A model generated the notes under the pieces. That model was given only the letters and a program-made list of their open reading frames with translations. It did no database searches and had not been told where the DNA came from. A program made the position numbers and the translations under genes. DNA of 21,338 nucleotides from positions 1-21,338 of the IMG/VR virus record IMGVR_UViG_3300001450_000401; one strand, 5' to 3'. Positions 7,184 to 16,900 of the stretch are shown in pieces. The DNA is from a virus. Positions within the stretch are counted from its first letter, which is position 1; every line of letters starts with the position of its first letter.

Positions 7184-7349
7184 GAATGCGCTGCTGCAAG
7201 AGTTTTATTACTTAATGAAACACCTACATATCGCGTGGTCAGACCTACTAAACATGCCCACCTTCGAACGACGTTTTTACGTAAACCATTTGACCAGAGA
7301 GTTTGATGCACAAAATGAGGCAAGAGAACAAGCAAGAAACAAAAGGTAA
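7152..7349 (+). CDS. C-terminal extension of tail assembly chaperone in +1 frame (candidate programmed frameshift)
   Basis: This frame is open from 7128 to the TAA at 7347-7349 and overlaps the end of the upstream gene. It has no good start before the ATG at 7215; the upstream in-frame TTG at 7152 has no initiation signal. The encoded segment YRNALLQEFYYLMKHL, then WSDLLNMPTFERRFYVNHL, looks like a compact helical domain. Recalled homologous short domains of tail chaperones share a Y/F-M-H start, W-x-D, NMP and ERR/RFY. Because this similarity begins before the ATG at 7215, fusion to the upstream gene by +1 (or -2) shifting fits better than separate translation. The ATA-TAG at the zero-frame stop, or the TTT-TTT-CGT run at 7157-7165, are candidate slip points. 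Local G+C is higher than in neighbouring genes (GCGCTGCTGC). An independent 44-residue protein from 7215, or a sequencing error, are alternatives. Confidence 0.68.
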   Translation: MNFFVLSTAYRNALLQEFYYLMKHLHIAWSDLLNMPTFERRFYVNHLTREFDAQNEAREQARNKR

Positions 7350-7362
7350 AACAGATTTTAAC

Positions 7363-7374
7363 TATTTATAAATA
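7363..7374 (+). promoter_or_regulatory. Putative late promoter box (TATTTATAAATA)
   Basis: This is the most complete copy of the motif, a perfect 12-bp palindrome, 23 bases before the tape-measure ATG at 7386. It lies 13 bases after the stop codon of the chaperone extension. Confidence 0.58.
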
Positions 7375-7385
7375 AAGTATCATTT

Positions 7386-9557
7386 ATGATTAGGTTGTTA
7401 AAACAGTTATTTATTGAAAGAAAGCTTTCCGGTTCGGAAGCTTATATAGCGTACCACCCAGACTTGGGTGTCCCTATAGGTATTTTTAACGTTAAAGACG
7501 AACCAACCCACCAATCCAGAGTAAACTCTATAAAAAAATACGGCAAGAAAGGTAATCCATTATCGTACCTAATCGCTAAAATATTGGGTATAGACTCACC
7601 AATTCCTTCATATGCTATAACATTAAAAGATGCTAGTGGGGCGGATGTAAAGTTGGAAGACTTATTTAAGGACGCAGAATTTAAAACATTATTAAAAACT
7701 TCGGGGTACGTATCATCAAATACTAGCAGTAGAACGGTAGATACTTCTGGTGCGGCTGGAGATGTGTGGGAGACCATGCAAAAAATGTTAGAAGAGAGGA
7801 CACCTAGAAAAACTGTAAGTTTAGGTGATATACAAGCAGTATCAAGAGTAATAACCGAGTTAAAAACTAATTACGCATCACTTGGTACTTTAACCGGTAC
7901 AGTAACAAAATCTATGGATGTTATATTAGATATGTTAGCCCTTGAAGATACCATGAGGCTTGACATATCCAAGACCATAGGTATGTCTAATGCTAGGTTG
8001 TTTGATACTATAGATGCGTTAACAGAAGCTAGTCTAGAAACCGCAAAATTTAATATTAATGCTAATGACTTAGCAGAAACCTTTACAAAGATAACCAAAG
8101 CATCAGGGAGACAACTATATATACCTACTGAAGTTACTGCTAGAGCTGCTTTATTAACTAAAACATTAGAAGGTTTCGATGCTGGTAAATTTGCTGATGC
8201 CTTTGATAGTATTGGTATGAGTTTAGGTGATGCGATAGGGGGTATTGATGAGACTGATAATAGCATGCAAGATGTTCTTAATACCGGTAGAAACTTTGGT
8301 GTTGTTATGGAGACATTTTTAGGTAGTGTTGCTGATAATTTGAAACTGGTAAACACCTATGGTTTTGAGAGAGGTGTGGAGGGATTGTCTGCGATGGTAG
8401 CAAGAGCTCAAAAATTAGGTCTTGATATAGGTAAGGTAGCTTCATTATCTGAAAAATTCTTAGACCCAGAGGGGGCAATTGATTTTGCAGCAAAAATGCA
8501 GGTAATTGGTGGTGCTGCTGGAGACCTAACAGACCCATTTAAATTAATGTATTTAGCAACCAATGATTTAGAAGGGTTAGGTGAAGCTATAGCTGAGACA
8601 GCTGCTGGTGCAGCTACTTTTGATAAGGAAAAAGGGAAATTTATTATATCACCAGAACAAAGAAGACAAATGATGGCCATGAAAGACGAACTAGGTATGA
8701 CTTACCAAGAATTGTCGGATTTAGCTATTAAGGCTGCTAGGGAGACGGAAGTATTCAATCAGATAGGTGATTTTAGTGATATGAGTAAAACCGACAAAGA
8801 ATTACTAGCTTCTATGGCGGAAATTGGTAAGGGTGGCGAGGCTAAGGTAAGAATACCAGGAATAGAAGAAATGGTGGATGTAGCTAACGTAACGGATTCC
8901 CAGATGGAGTTATTAAGAAAAGAAGCAATGACTGATAGTGATATATACGCACAACAACTTACAGAGGCCGAAAGAGCAAACCAATACCTATCGGCGGTTG
9001 AAGCGGGAATTAGGATAATGGTAAAGGATATGGGTGGTGGTGACGCTATGAGAGAGATGGGACTTTCACAACAGTTAGCTGGAGCTATGCCTAAACTAAC
9101 AGACGAAGATTTAAAAACAATTAGAGGTGGGGATATGGATGAAATACAAAAGATGATAACAGAAAAGGGGAAAAACGCTAAGACTGATACCGAAGCTGTA
9201 TTCGTTAAATCATTAGAAGATTGGTTTGATAAAAAAGCGACAACTGGTAATGATTTTATATTAAATGATGATGGTATATTAAATTTTAATAAAGACGATT
9301 TAATTATCGGAGGAACAAAATTGGACGCCGCTTTAGGTCGTGAAAATAGTGAAGGGGACATCATTAATAGGGTAAATAATATGAGTAATACCCAAAACAC
9401 AACTATGAGTGGTGGTAAAGGTATGGTGGAATTGTCAGGTACATTAAAAATTGAGGGTAACGGGGAAACCGCTGATATTGATGTTAAGAGGTTATTAAAC
9501 ACAATGAGTAGTGGTGACTTACAAGCTTTAAGCATCAAGTTATCCAATGCTACCTAA
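7386..9557 (+). CDS. Probable tail tape measure protein (T4 gp29-like position)
   Basis: This 723-residue, largely helical protein is placed directly after the tube and chaperone genes, where tape measures lie. A folded N-terminus (EAYIAYHPDLGVPIGIFN) is followed by a long, low-complexity helical body with many Ala, Leu, Glu and Asp residues. It contains repeated-looking segments such as NARLFDTIDALTEASLETAKF. The C-terminus returns to a compact region with FNKDDLIIGGTKLD, then a beta-like stretch (MVELSGTLKIEG) and a final VKRLLNTMSS helix. I recall an asparagine/aspartate-rich 'DDLIIGG' segment near the end of tape measures in other T4-like phages. No clear membrane helix is visible. At the usual 0.15 nm per residue it would set a tail of roughly 100 nm. 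The role is inferred from position and composition. Confidence 0.75.
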   Translation: MIRLLKQLFIERKLSGSEAYIAYHPDLGVPIGIFNVKDEPTHQSRVNSIKKYGKKGNPLSYLIAKILGIDSPIPSYAITLKDASGADVKLEDLFKDAEFKTLLKTSGYVSSNTSSRTVDTSGAAGDVWETMQKMLEERTPRKTVSLGDIQAVSRVITELKTNYASLGTLTGTVTKSMDVILDMLALEDTMRLDISKTIGMSNARLFDTIDALTEASLETAKFNINANDLAETFTKITKASGRQLYIPTEVTARAALLTKTLEGFDAGKFADAFDSIGMSLGDAIGGIDETDNSMQDVLNTGRNFGVVMETFLGSVADNLKLVNTYGFERGVEGLSAMVARAQKLGLDIGKVASLSEKFLDPEGAIDFAAKMQVIGGAAGDLTDPFKLMYLATNDLEGLGEAIAETAAGAATFDKEKGKFIISPEQRRQMMAMKDELGMTYQELSDLAIKAARETEVFNQIGDFSDMSKTDKELLASMAEIGKGGEAKVRIPGIEEMVDVANVTDSQMELLRKEAMTDSDIYAQQLTEAERANQYLSAVEAGIRIMVKDMGGGDAMREMGLSQQLAGAMPKLTDEDLKTIRGGDMDEIQKMITEKGKNAKTDTEAVFVKSLEDWFDKKATTGNDFILNDDGILNFNKDDLIIGGTKLDAALGRENSEGDIINRVNNMSNTQNTTMSGGKGMVELSGTLKIEGNGETADIDVKRLLNTMSSGDLQALSIKLSNAT

Positions 9558-9583
9558 GAACTATTTAAAATAACTAAATAATC

Positions 9584-9594
9584 TATTTATAATA
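9584..9594 (+). promoter_or_regulatory. Putative late promoter box (TATTTATAATA)
   Basis: This box lies 22 bases before the ATG at 9606 and has the same sequence and spacing as the box before the gene at 2976. No further box or terminator is seen until 20358, so it may drive four genes over about 10.7 kb. Confidence 0.55.
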
Positions 9595-9605
9595 AAACAA
9601 TAAAC

Positions 9606-12566
9606 ATGTCAGTAGGTAAAAATACAAATATACAAAATCCTTATGGTCAAGGCAACTATGTTGTTAGTACTAGTAGTACTGAAATTCTAAGGAAACATTT
9701 ATTGAGTAAAAACTTACAAAGTTCTTATTTAGCTGATGGAAATCCTGTTCCCCCACCTTTCGGAGTCCAACTACCTGGAGGAGAGGTGTATAAAAACCAA
9801 ACAATGTACAATGTGCCAGACCAACCTACAGTAGAAGAGGTTGGTGAAAGACCACAAGGCAAACTTTTTTTAGATAATAAATACGGCCCTATAGATGGGT
9901 ACAGTGACGTAAGACTTATAAACGTTGAAAAATTATTACCTAGACTAGGCACGGAATACGTATCCCTAAACTCAACACAACCAAAAAACTTTGTTTCTTC
10001 TGAATACACACCATCAGAAATATTACAAACAGTAATGATAACAAACGGAATTGTCAGCACCCTAAATTCTAAAATATTAAATGATAGTCACCTAACAGAA
10101 ATATCTAGTGGGTGGTTAAGGGAAAGTCTAGCGGAAATGCAAAAACAAAACTTAAAGGGTTTAGGTCCAGCTATACAAGGAGGTGTTAAGAGTTTTAATA
10201 TAAGTTCATCACCAGGTAAGAAAATATTACCACAATCAGACTTTATGGCTCGTATAGGTGACGAATATTACGGGTACTCGACAATCCCAGGAAGTTATTT
10301 CCAACAACCATTTATACCAGATATTAATTATTTAAAAGATAATGGTATTAGTTATGGGGGAACTTTTAGTAATATACAAGCAACAGCAAACGCAATAGTA
10401 AATCTGTTCACCGGACAAAACGACATACCTAGTAATCCAAATTCATACCAAACACCGCCTAGTGATACTTTTGTTAGTTATATGGGTGAAGAACAACAAT
10501 CTAAATTATTTGAGTCGTTTAACTATAACAAATATAGACCAGATTATTCTAGAGTTATGGTCAATACTGATGTACCAGCAGTTACACCTTATTACTATGT
10601 TGGTTCCAAAAATTCTGAACCAGGAAGTATTGATGGTCCAGTAGGAGCAGTACCCCATGATGAATTTGGTAGGAATGTAGGTGCTATAGTTTACGGACCA
10701 TCTACTCTCGCCAAAGAATTAGAAACGGTGGACGGTCAAGCTTTATGGCCTTACTATATGTTTGGGTTACAAGGACAGTCATATATGGATGGTGGTAGTA
10801 TTGCTGGGGGATGGACATGGTTTGGTAACCAATCATTTGCCTCCTTAAACGCACCTCCAGGACTACTACTAACTAGGTCATTCCAAAAACCAAAAAGAAA
10901 AGGAGGGATTTTAGACGAAACACAAAAACTTATTGATTCAGCTCCATTGATGGGTGGAGCTAGAAGAAAACATGTTGGCCACGCTATAGACCAAACATCA
11001 AAAATATTTAATGATGGATATAAAGACATATCTAAAGGTTCTGGAGCAAGATTTACAGATGAAAATTGGTTGGGGAATACTACGGTAAATGGATTTTGTA
11101 GAACTTGGACAAAAGATAACCCTTACTATAAAATGAAAAATTTGGTAAGAGCTGATGGAAATCATTTAAAAAATACCAGTTCTGTATTAACTAACACTTA
11201 TAATTTAAATATCGCTCCTGTTTTTGGTGTCAATGTTGACGAAAACAAAACTAGTAAAAACGTAAAAAAGTATATGTTTTCTATAGAAAATCTTGCTTGG
11301 AGAGGGACTAGTGAATTAACAGACCTACCAGCCACTGAAAGAGGACCTAATGGGGGTAGGGTTATGTGGTTTCCACCATACGATATAAATATTGGTGATA
11401 CAACATCAGCCAACTGGAATGGAACAACATTTTTAGGTAGAGCTGAACCACTATACACCTATAGTCACGCAGAAAGGATTGGTTCATTATCATTTAAGAT
11501 GGTGGTAGACCACCCATCGATATTAAATGAAATAGCACAGAACACTTTAAAAGGTACACCAGATTGGAAATCAGACCACGTACTCAATTCGTTTTTTGCG
11601 GGATGTCAAAAATATGATGTATATGAATTAGCAGCTAAATACCCTAATTTATCATTAGCCGATATAGTCACAGTCCAAAATAATCTAACTACTTTATACA
11701 ATTCAGGTTCAGAGGGGGCTACACAAGTACTTAATGAACTTACACCACCTCCACCTGCGAATGCTGTTAATAGTGAAGAAACGTCATATTCGGACCTTCT
11801 AGCCTCACAAGCTGACATAGACGAAATAACACCAAGCACAAGTAATGACGGTAGTACTGGTATGACTGAGACTTTTGAAAATGATAGTGGTGAGGATATA
11901 AGTGTCGATGAAAATGCGTTAAATAATAATACAACAGCACAACAAGTGACTAAAACTTTAGATACCGCTAAAATATTAGCAAAACTATTGGGTGAAGAAA
12001 ATTACTTTAACGAACTACAAGAAAATAATGAATTTGTATACAATTCATTAAAAAGAGAATTAAAACATTTTCACCCAGCTTTCCATGCTATGACACCAGA
12101 AGGATTAAACAGTAGACTAAGTTTTTTATTACAATGTACTAGACCAGGGAATACAATACCAACAGAAACAACTGGAGGTGAAAAAAATCTAGACGCTGAC
12201 AATACGGCTTTTGGAGCACCACCTATATGTGTAATGAGGATTGGTGATTTTTACCACACAAAAATAGCGATAGATTCGGTAAGTTTTAGTTACGACCCAC
12301 TAGTTTTAGATTTAAATCCTGAAGGTATTGGGGTACAACCCATGATAGCAAGTGTACAAATGAACTTTAAATATATAGGTGGACAAGGGTTAGAGAAACC
12401 AGTCTCCGAATTACAGAATGCGTTATCTAATAATTACTTTGCGAATACTGAAATGTATAATAATAAGAGTGTAAAAACTGGGGATGTTGGAAAAAACGCA
12501 ACATTACCAGATGAAGAAAAACTAATACTAGAATTAGAAGCAAATAACAGTAATGAACCATTATAA
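9606..12566 (+). CDS. Large tail/baseplate structural protein, function not assigned
   Basis: This 986-residue protein has no signal peptide or membrane helix and sits first in the baseplate block after the tape measure. The N-terminal half is rich in Pro, Gly, Tyr and Asn. A middle domain at about residues 555-650 includes YMFSIENLAWRG, GRVMWFPPYDINIG and SHAERIGSLSFKMVVDHPS, which has the look of a phage tail beta-sandwich. A flexible linker (PPPPANAVNSEE, then acidic sequence) leads to a C-terminal domain from about residue 820. That domain includes FHPAFHAMTPEGLNSRLSF, then ICVMRIGDFYHTKIAIDSVSFSY and LDLNPEGIGVQPMIASVQMNF, resembling the tube-like domain of baseplate tube-initiator or LysM-type hub proteins. 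T4 gp48 or gp54 would be the positional counterparts, but both are much shorter. Structural role likely; exact identity open. Confidence 0.7.
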   Translation: MSVGKNTNIQNPYGQGNYVVSTSSTEILRKHLLSKNLQSSYLADGNPVPPPFGVQLPGGEVYKNQTMYNVPDQPTVEEVGERPQGKLFLDNKYGPIDGYSDVRLINVEKLLPRLGTEYVSLNSTQPKNFVSSEYTPSEILQTVMITNGIVSTLNSKILNDSHLTEISSGWLRESLAEMQKQNLKGLGPAIQGGVKSFNISSSPGKKILPQSDFMARIGDEYYGYSTIPGSYFQQPFIPDINYLKDNGISYGGTFSNIQATANAIVNLFTGQNDIPSNPNSYQTPPSDTFVSYMGEEQQSKLFESFNYNKYRPDYSRVMVNTDVPAVTPYYYVGSKNSEPGSIDGPVGAVPHDEFGRNVGAIVYGPSTLAKELETVDGQALWPYYMFGLQGQSYMDGGSIAGGWTWFGNQSFASLNAPPGLLLTRSFQKPKRKGGILDETQKLIDSAPLMGGARRKHVGHAIDQTSKIFNDGYKDISKGSGARFTDENWLGNTTVNGFCRTWTKDNPYYKMKNLVRADGNHLKNTSSVLTNTYNLNIAPVFGVNVDENKTSKNVKKYMFSIENLAWRGTSELTDLPATERGPNGGRVMWFPPYDINIGDTTSANWNGTTFLGRAEPLYTYSHAERIGSLSFKMVVDHPSILNEIAQNTLKGTPDWKSDHVLNSFFAGCQKYDVYELAAKYPNLSLADIVTVQNNLTTLYNSGSEGATQVLNELTPPPPANAVNSEETSYSDLLASQADIDEITPSTSNDGSTGMTETFENDSGEDISVDENALNNNTTAQQVTKTLDTAKILAKLLGEENYFNELQENNEFVYNSLKRELKHFHPAFHAMTPEGLNSRLSFLLQCTRPGNTIPTETTGGEKNLDADNTAFGAPPICVMRIGDFYHTKIAIDSVSFSYDPLVLDLNPEGIGVQPMIASVQMNFKYIGGQGLEKPVSELQNALSNNYFANTEMYNNKSVKTGDVGKNATLPDEEKLILELEANNSNEPL

Positions 12567-12587
12567 AAAAAACATATCTAATATAGA

Positions 12588-13676
12588 ATGGCAACAACTA
12601 TAAATTATAAAAACCTATTTAATAACTTTATAGGTAATAGTAATACCTACGCTTTAGACGTTACTAATAGGCTTAAACAATTATTTTTATATAATAATAT
12701 GGGAATAGTAGAAGAATTTATGTATTCACGAAATTTCCATTTAGGGGATATGTCAACACTATCGGTAAATATGGTAGGGATACCAAACGGGCTCATTGAA
12801 AGAATTACTAACAACTACGAACAATTAAAATTGGATATTACGGCTCAAACAACAACAATACAAACACAACTAAACCAACTAAACCCAACTAACACAGAAA
12901 AAACCTATATTAAAAATGTGTTATTAAAAACATTAGAAAGTCAACTAGCTAATACTATGAATGAATATATCACTGTAGTAAATAGTTTACGGAAATTACA
13001 AGATAGGGTGATAAAAGATACTGATAGATTAAATTTTGTAACAAACAATAATTATGACGGACAATTTTTAGACCCGAATGGTGGTAGGGTGATAGCTTTC
13101 CAGTTAACAGGAACCTCAGTTTTAAATACATTAAGTACAAATTATATCAGAAGTACACAAGTGCTTAATGATTTTACTAGTAACTATGTAAATAATAAGT
13201 TTACTAAGGGATACCCATCTACAAACGAATATCTATTCTTTAGTACTAAGATATACACAAATGATATAATGTCCTTTATATTTGGTGGTAATTACAAACC
13301 ACAATTAAAAGAATTATTAAAATATAGGGATAGTACTCTATATGATGAATTAGTTAAAATAGATGAGAAGGGGATTAACGGATTAAGGTACCAACTCCAG
13401 AGACTGTTTAAACCAAAGTTAAATAATATAATTAACCCATGGATAAAATATGATGTTAATTTAATGGGGGATAGGATTAATAACGGATTAGAGTTGGGGT
13501 ATAAAATACTAGATAAAAGTTTGTATAAATATGTGGGTGATTTAGATGTAGCTTATGGTACTAATACCGGAACTACAGCTCAAAATTTGGTAAGAGATAA
13601 TTTAAGAAGTAGAGTTACAGGTTCTCTAGGTTTTAACTTTAATTTTAAATTAGATAAACAATTATATATTAGTTAA
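12588..13676 (+). CDS. Hypothetical baseplate-block protein with coiled coil
   Basis: This 362-residue protein is not one I recognise. The N-terminus (NYKNLFNNFIGNSNTYALD) is followed by helices. A region of about residues 70-140, rich in Gln, Thr, Leu and Asn, is probably a helical hairpin or coiled coil, including two QLNQLNPTN-like runs. The C-terminus has a basic helical segment (KPKLNNIINPWIKYDVN) and ends in alternating hydrophobic residues (GSLGFNFNFKLDKQLYIS), probably a beta strand. There is no signal peptide or membrane segment. It starts 21 bases after the previous gene and ends two bases before the next, so it is translationally linked to the baseplate block and probably a minor virion protein. 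Confidence 0.72.
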   Translation: MATTINYKNLFNNFIGNSNTYALDVTNRLKQLFLYNNMGIVEEFMYSRNFHLGDMSTLSVNMVGIPNGLIERITNNYEQLKLDITAQTTTIQTQLNQLNPTNTEKTYIKNVLLKTLESQLANTMNEYITVVNSLRKLQDRVIKDTDRLNFVTNNNYDGQFLDPNGGRVIAFQLTGTSVLNTLSTNYIRSTQVLNDFTSNYVNNKFTKGYPSTNEYLFFSTKIYTNDIMSFIFGGNYKPQLKELLKYRDSTLYDELVKIDEKGINGLRYQLQRLFKPKLNNIINPWIKYDVNLMGDRINNGLELGYKILDKSLYKYVGDLDVAYGTNTGTTAQNLVRDNLRSRVTGSLGFNFNFKLDKQLYIS

Positions 13677-13678
13677 TT

Positions 13679-13996
13679 ATGACTTATTATAACAGATACA
13701 ATGACTTTATTGTTAATGGTGACTATATTATGGTTCCACATATTAGTGTGACAAAAAAATCTAGTGATAAAAGAGTAACTTATAAGGTAGGTAAGAGTAG
13801 ACTAGATAAACTATCGGACCAGTTCTATGGTTCACCCTACTACGCATGGTTTATTATGCAAGCAAATTCTCAATACGGAAATCAAGAATGGTCAATTCCA
13901 GATAACGCATTAATTACAGTACCATTTCCATTAATGAAGTCTTTAGGGGAGTATAAAAGTAAACTAGACGAACATTTCCTATATTATGGCAGATAA
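13679..13996 (+). CDS. LysM-like baseplate protein (gp53 / tail protein X-like)
   Basis: This 105-residue protein contains a LysM-like core: a VGKSRLDKLSDQFYGSPYYAW stretch (residues about 38-58), then IMQAN and IPDNALITVPFPL near the C-terminus. The same pattern (D-x-L-x-x-I/L, YG, AN, P-x-x-L-x-V-P) occurs in the LysM domain of T4 baseplate wedge protein gp53 and in P2 tail protein X. In those phages such domains help attach baseplate parts around the tube or hub. The gene starts two bases after its upstream neighbour and overlaps the giant baseplate gene by 11 bases, which fits translational coupling of two interacting parts. Family-level confidence is good; equating it with gp53 is inference. 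Confidence 0.78.
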   Translation: MTYYNRYNDFIVNGDYIMVPHISVTKKSSDKRVTYKVGKSRLDKLSDQFYGSPYYAWFIMQANSQYGNQEWSIPDNALITVPFPLMKSLGEYKSKLDEHFLYYGR

Positions 13997-16900
13997 TTTA
14001 AATTCAGGGAATGTACTAACAACACAAGTAGGTAACAACGTTGTGATTATAGACCCAAACAAAGTAGTTGATTCTGCAGGTAAGGTAACAGATAGATTAG
14101 TTCCTTCAGACGAGTTAGTAATGTACGCTAATTTAAACGCTAGAATTTTTCCTAGAAGTAAAGTTTTAGCTGGAACATCCCAAGGAGCATCAGTCCAAGT
14201 AGAATTATTTGAAGGGGAAATTAATTTTATGAGACCTGAAGGAAAGAGTAAATTAGATTCTGATTGGACAGAAGCATTCACCGACCCAGAAGTTAATAAA
14301 CAAGTAAATGATGTAAGTTCAGCTGGTGTTACCGTATCTAGTGATATACAAAATAAGAATGATTTCCAGGGTTTTGGTATAACATCTATTAATGTTAAGA
14401 TTAATGCGTCCTATATCCCACAAGTAACTATTAATTTTACGGACATTAGGGGGAAAACCCTATTCGAGCAAGCTAAAGGAAATACACCATATACCGCATT
14501 TTTTCACCTACCATACCCAACATTCTTCCTAACACTGAAAGGGTATTATGGTAAAGCTGTACAATACCAACTAACACTAGAAAAATTCGTATCAAGATTT
14601 GACCCCTCTAATGGTGATTACTTAGTTACTTGTGATTTTAAAGGTAATCATATTGCATTGTTAAGAGATATTAATATGCACGAAGCGGTAACTGCACCAT
14701 ACATGTTTCCTAATAGGATGAATGCAAGTACTGGTGAGATAACATCTACTAGGGGTAGACAAACTATGTTAGATGTTTATAGGCAATATAAAGATAAGGG
14801 GTTAATAGGTAATGGAGAAAATGATACCCAAGATTTCCCAGAATTAACTATTGTAGAATTGATAGAGATAGTACAAAATTTAGATAATAATTTAAGTACA
14901 TTATATGGTGAAGCAAATCTTGAAGCAACAACTGATAAATTAGAATATTCAGAAACTTTAAATTTATTTAAAGAGGCTGTTACAGGTAAAGATGGTTGGG
15001 TTAAAAAATATTTGGATATTGGTACTCAAAGAAACTTAAAAGTTGTTGTACCTTCTGATGACCCATCAGCATTCTCTGGAAAAACCATTATAACCCCAGC
15101 ATTCCCACTATTGGGTATGTCACAAATGAGCGAAGAGAAAGACTACCAAAAACAAAAAGACGGTAAAGAAAATATAGAAAAAGAAGCAAAAAAGGCACTA
15201 GAGTTAATCGTGGGTAAGTACACTAAGTTACTAAAAGATAACCCCACATTCGGACCAATAAGTCAAAAGTTTGATGGTAAATATAGGGTAAATAGTGGTT
15301 TCTCAGAAAAAAACTACAACTTATATGATAATTCTATAATAAGAGGGAATGTGACAATCGCGGACATAACAACTAAACTTAATAAGGAATTTGCCCCATG
15401 GTTTGCGTTTGCTGGTAAATCGGAATCATTCAACCAAGTATGGGATAGAACAAGTAGAGTTTTTGAAAAAAAAGCTGAATTAATGGCTGAAGATATGACC
15501 GAAAAATTAAATGAGAGGTTAGAAGAAGAATTAGGCTTTAGACCAACAATTAGAAATGTGTTTGCTGTTATAATGGCAGGTGCAGATACATTCTTAAGGA
15601 TGTTAGACGATGTACATAATAAAGCAATGTTACAAAGTAATAATGAAAAAAGAATTAACACAGCAAAACAGTCTAACGACACACCCAAAGGAACATCACT
15701 AAAGTCCAACGGGGACGAAACGCCAAAACTAGGAAATGTGTTTCCTTGGCCCCAATATTATGTTACAGAAGAAAAAGACTGTAAAACATCCTCGACATTA
15801 AAATATCCGGGAGATAAAGAGGTTATAGAAACTACACAAGCGTGGAACACAGAAGTATGGCCCGAAGTTGAGTTCGTAGAAGAATACACTAAAAGTTCTA
15901 CATATAAATTTTCCACATTCTCATCCCCAACTAATAATGACGGTCTAGATATGAATTTTACACCAACATCCATATTTGATTGGCCACCTTACACTACACC
16001 ATATAAGGTTTTGAGTAATGTTAATATTTGGTGGGAAATAATACAAAGAGCAGAACAAATTATATTTTACGGTAGTTTTATGACAAGATTTAGAGGTAGT
16101 GGTCAATGGGTAGAATCATTGATAGAACTAAGTGAGTACGAAGCTAATAATTTATTTGAAAAAATAAAAGACCAAAAAACGATTAAGCAAATTTTTATGG
16201 ATATGCCACAGTCAGCTTTACTATGGATGGAGAATATCTTAGCTAGAGACGACTACCCAAGATTTGTACCATACTTGTTGTATAATAGTGTTATTCCAAT
16301 ACCGTTTAACAGTACAGGAAAATTTATTTGGGACCCACAAAATTTTACCGTAATATCTAAAGAATTCACTAAAAACTTTGAGGCTCTAAAAATCACTAAA
16401 GGTAATGGGTTTTTTGATGTTGCACCTACAGTATCTGGAAATTGGGTACAAACTAATTTTGCTGGTGGAAGCTCACTAAATACCAGTAATCTTTATGATA
16501 TTAGTAAAAATTTAACCTATGACATTATCACCACAAACGTATTAAGTGATACAACAAATACAAAATATTTCACAGAATTTAAATATGCTTTCGCTGGTAA
16601 GGAAGCGAAGAACTATTATTTAAATTATCTATCTAGAACTATTAATTATTCCGAGTTAAAAAATAGTAGTGGTGTGGATAAATTCTACCAAAGGATAAGT
16701 GAAAATAAATTTGTAACTGAAGGTGAAATATTGTTTACACCAGAAAGTATAGGAGCACCAGGTGTAGCGTGGACGGACCCAAACCCAATAAAAAGATTAA
16801 CATCAATTCTTAATACACCATACTTTATAAATGCTTTATTAGACGGTGTCCAAAACGAAAAATCTTTAGGTCCTAATAGTACCAACCCATATACTAAAGC

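Noticed and set aside
8759-9547. 262-residue reverse-strand frame inside the tape-measure gene
   Set aside because: It lies wholly opposite a well-supported forward gene and has a Ser/Pro/Ile-rich antisense composition with no recognisable domain.
10462-10644. 60-residue forward frame inside the large baseplate gene
   Set aside because: It overlaps a long, well-supported gene in another frame and has no start signal or recognisable domain.
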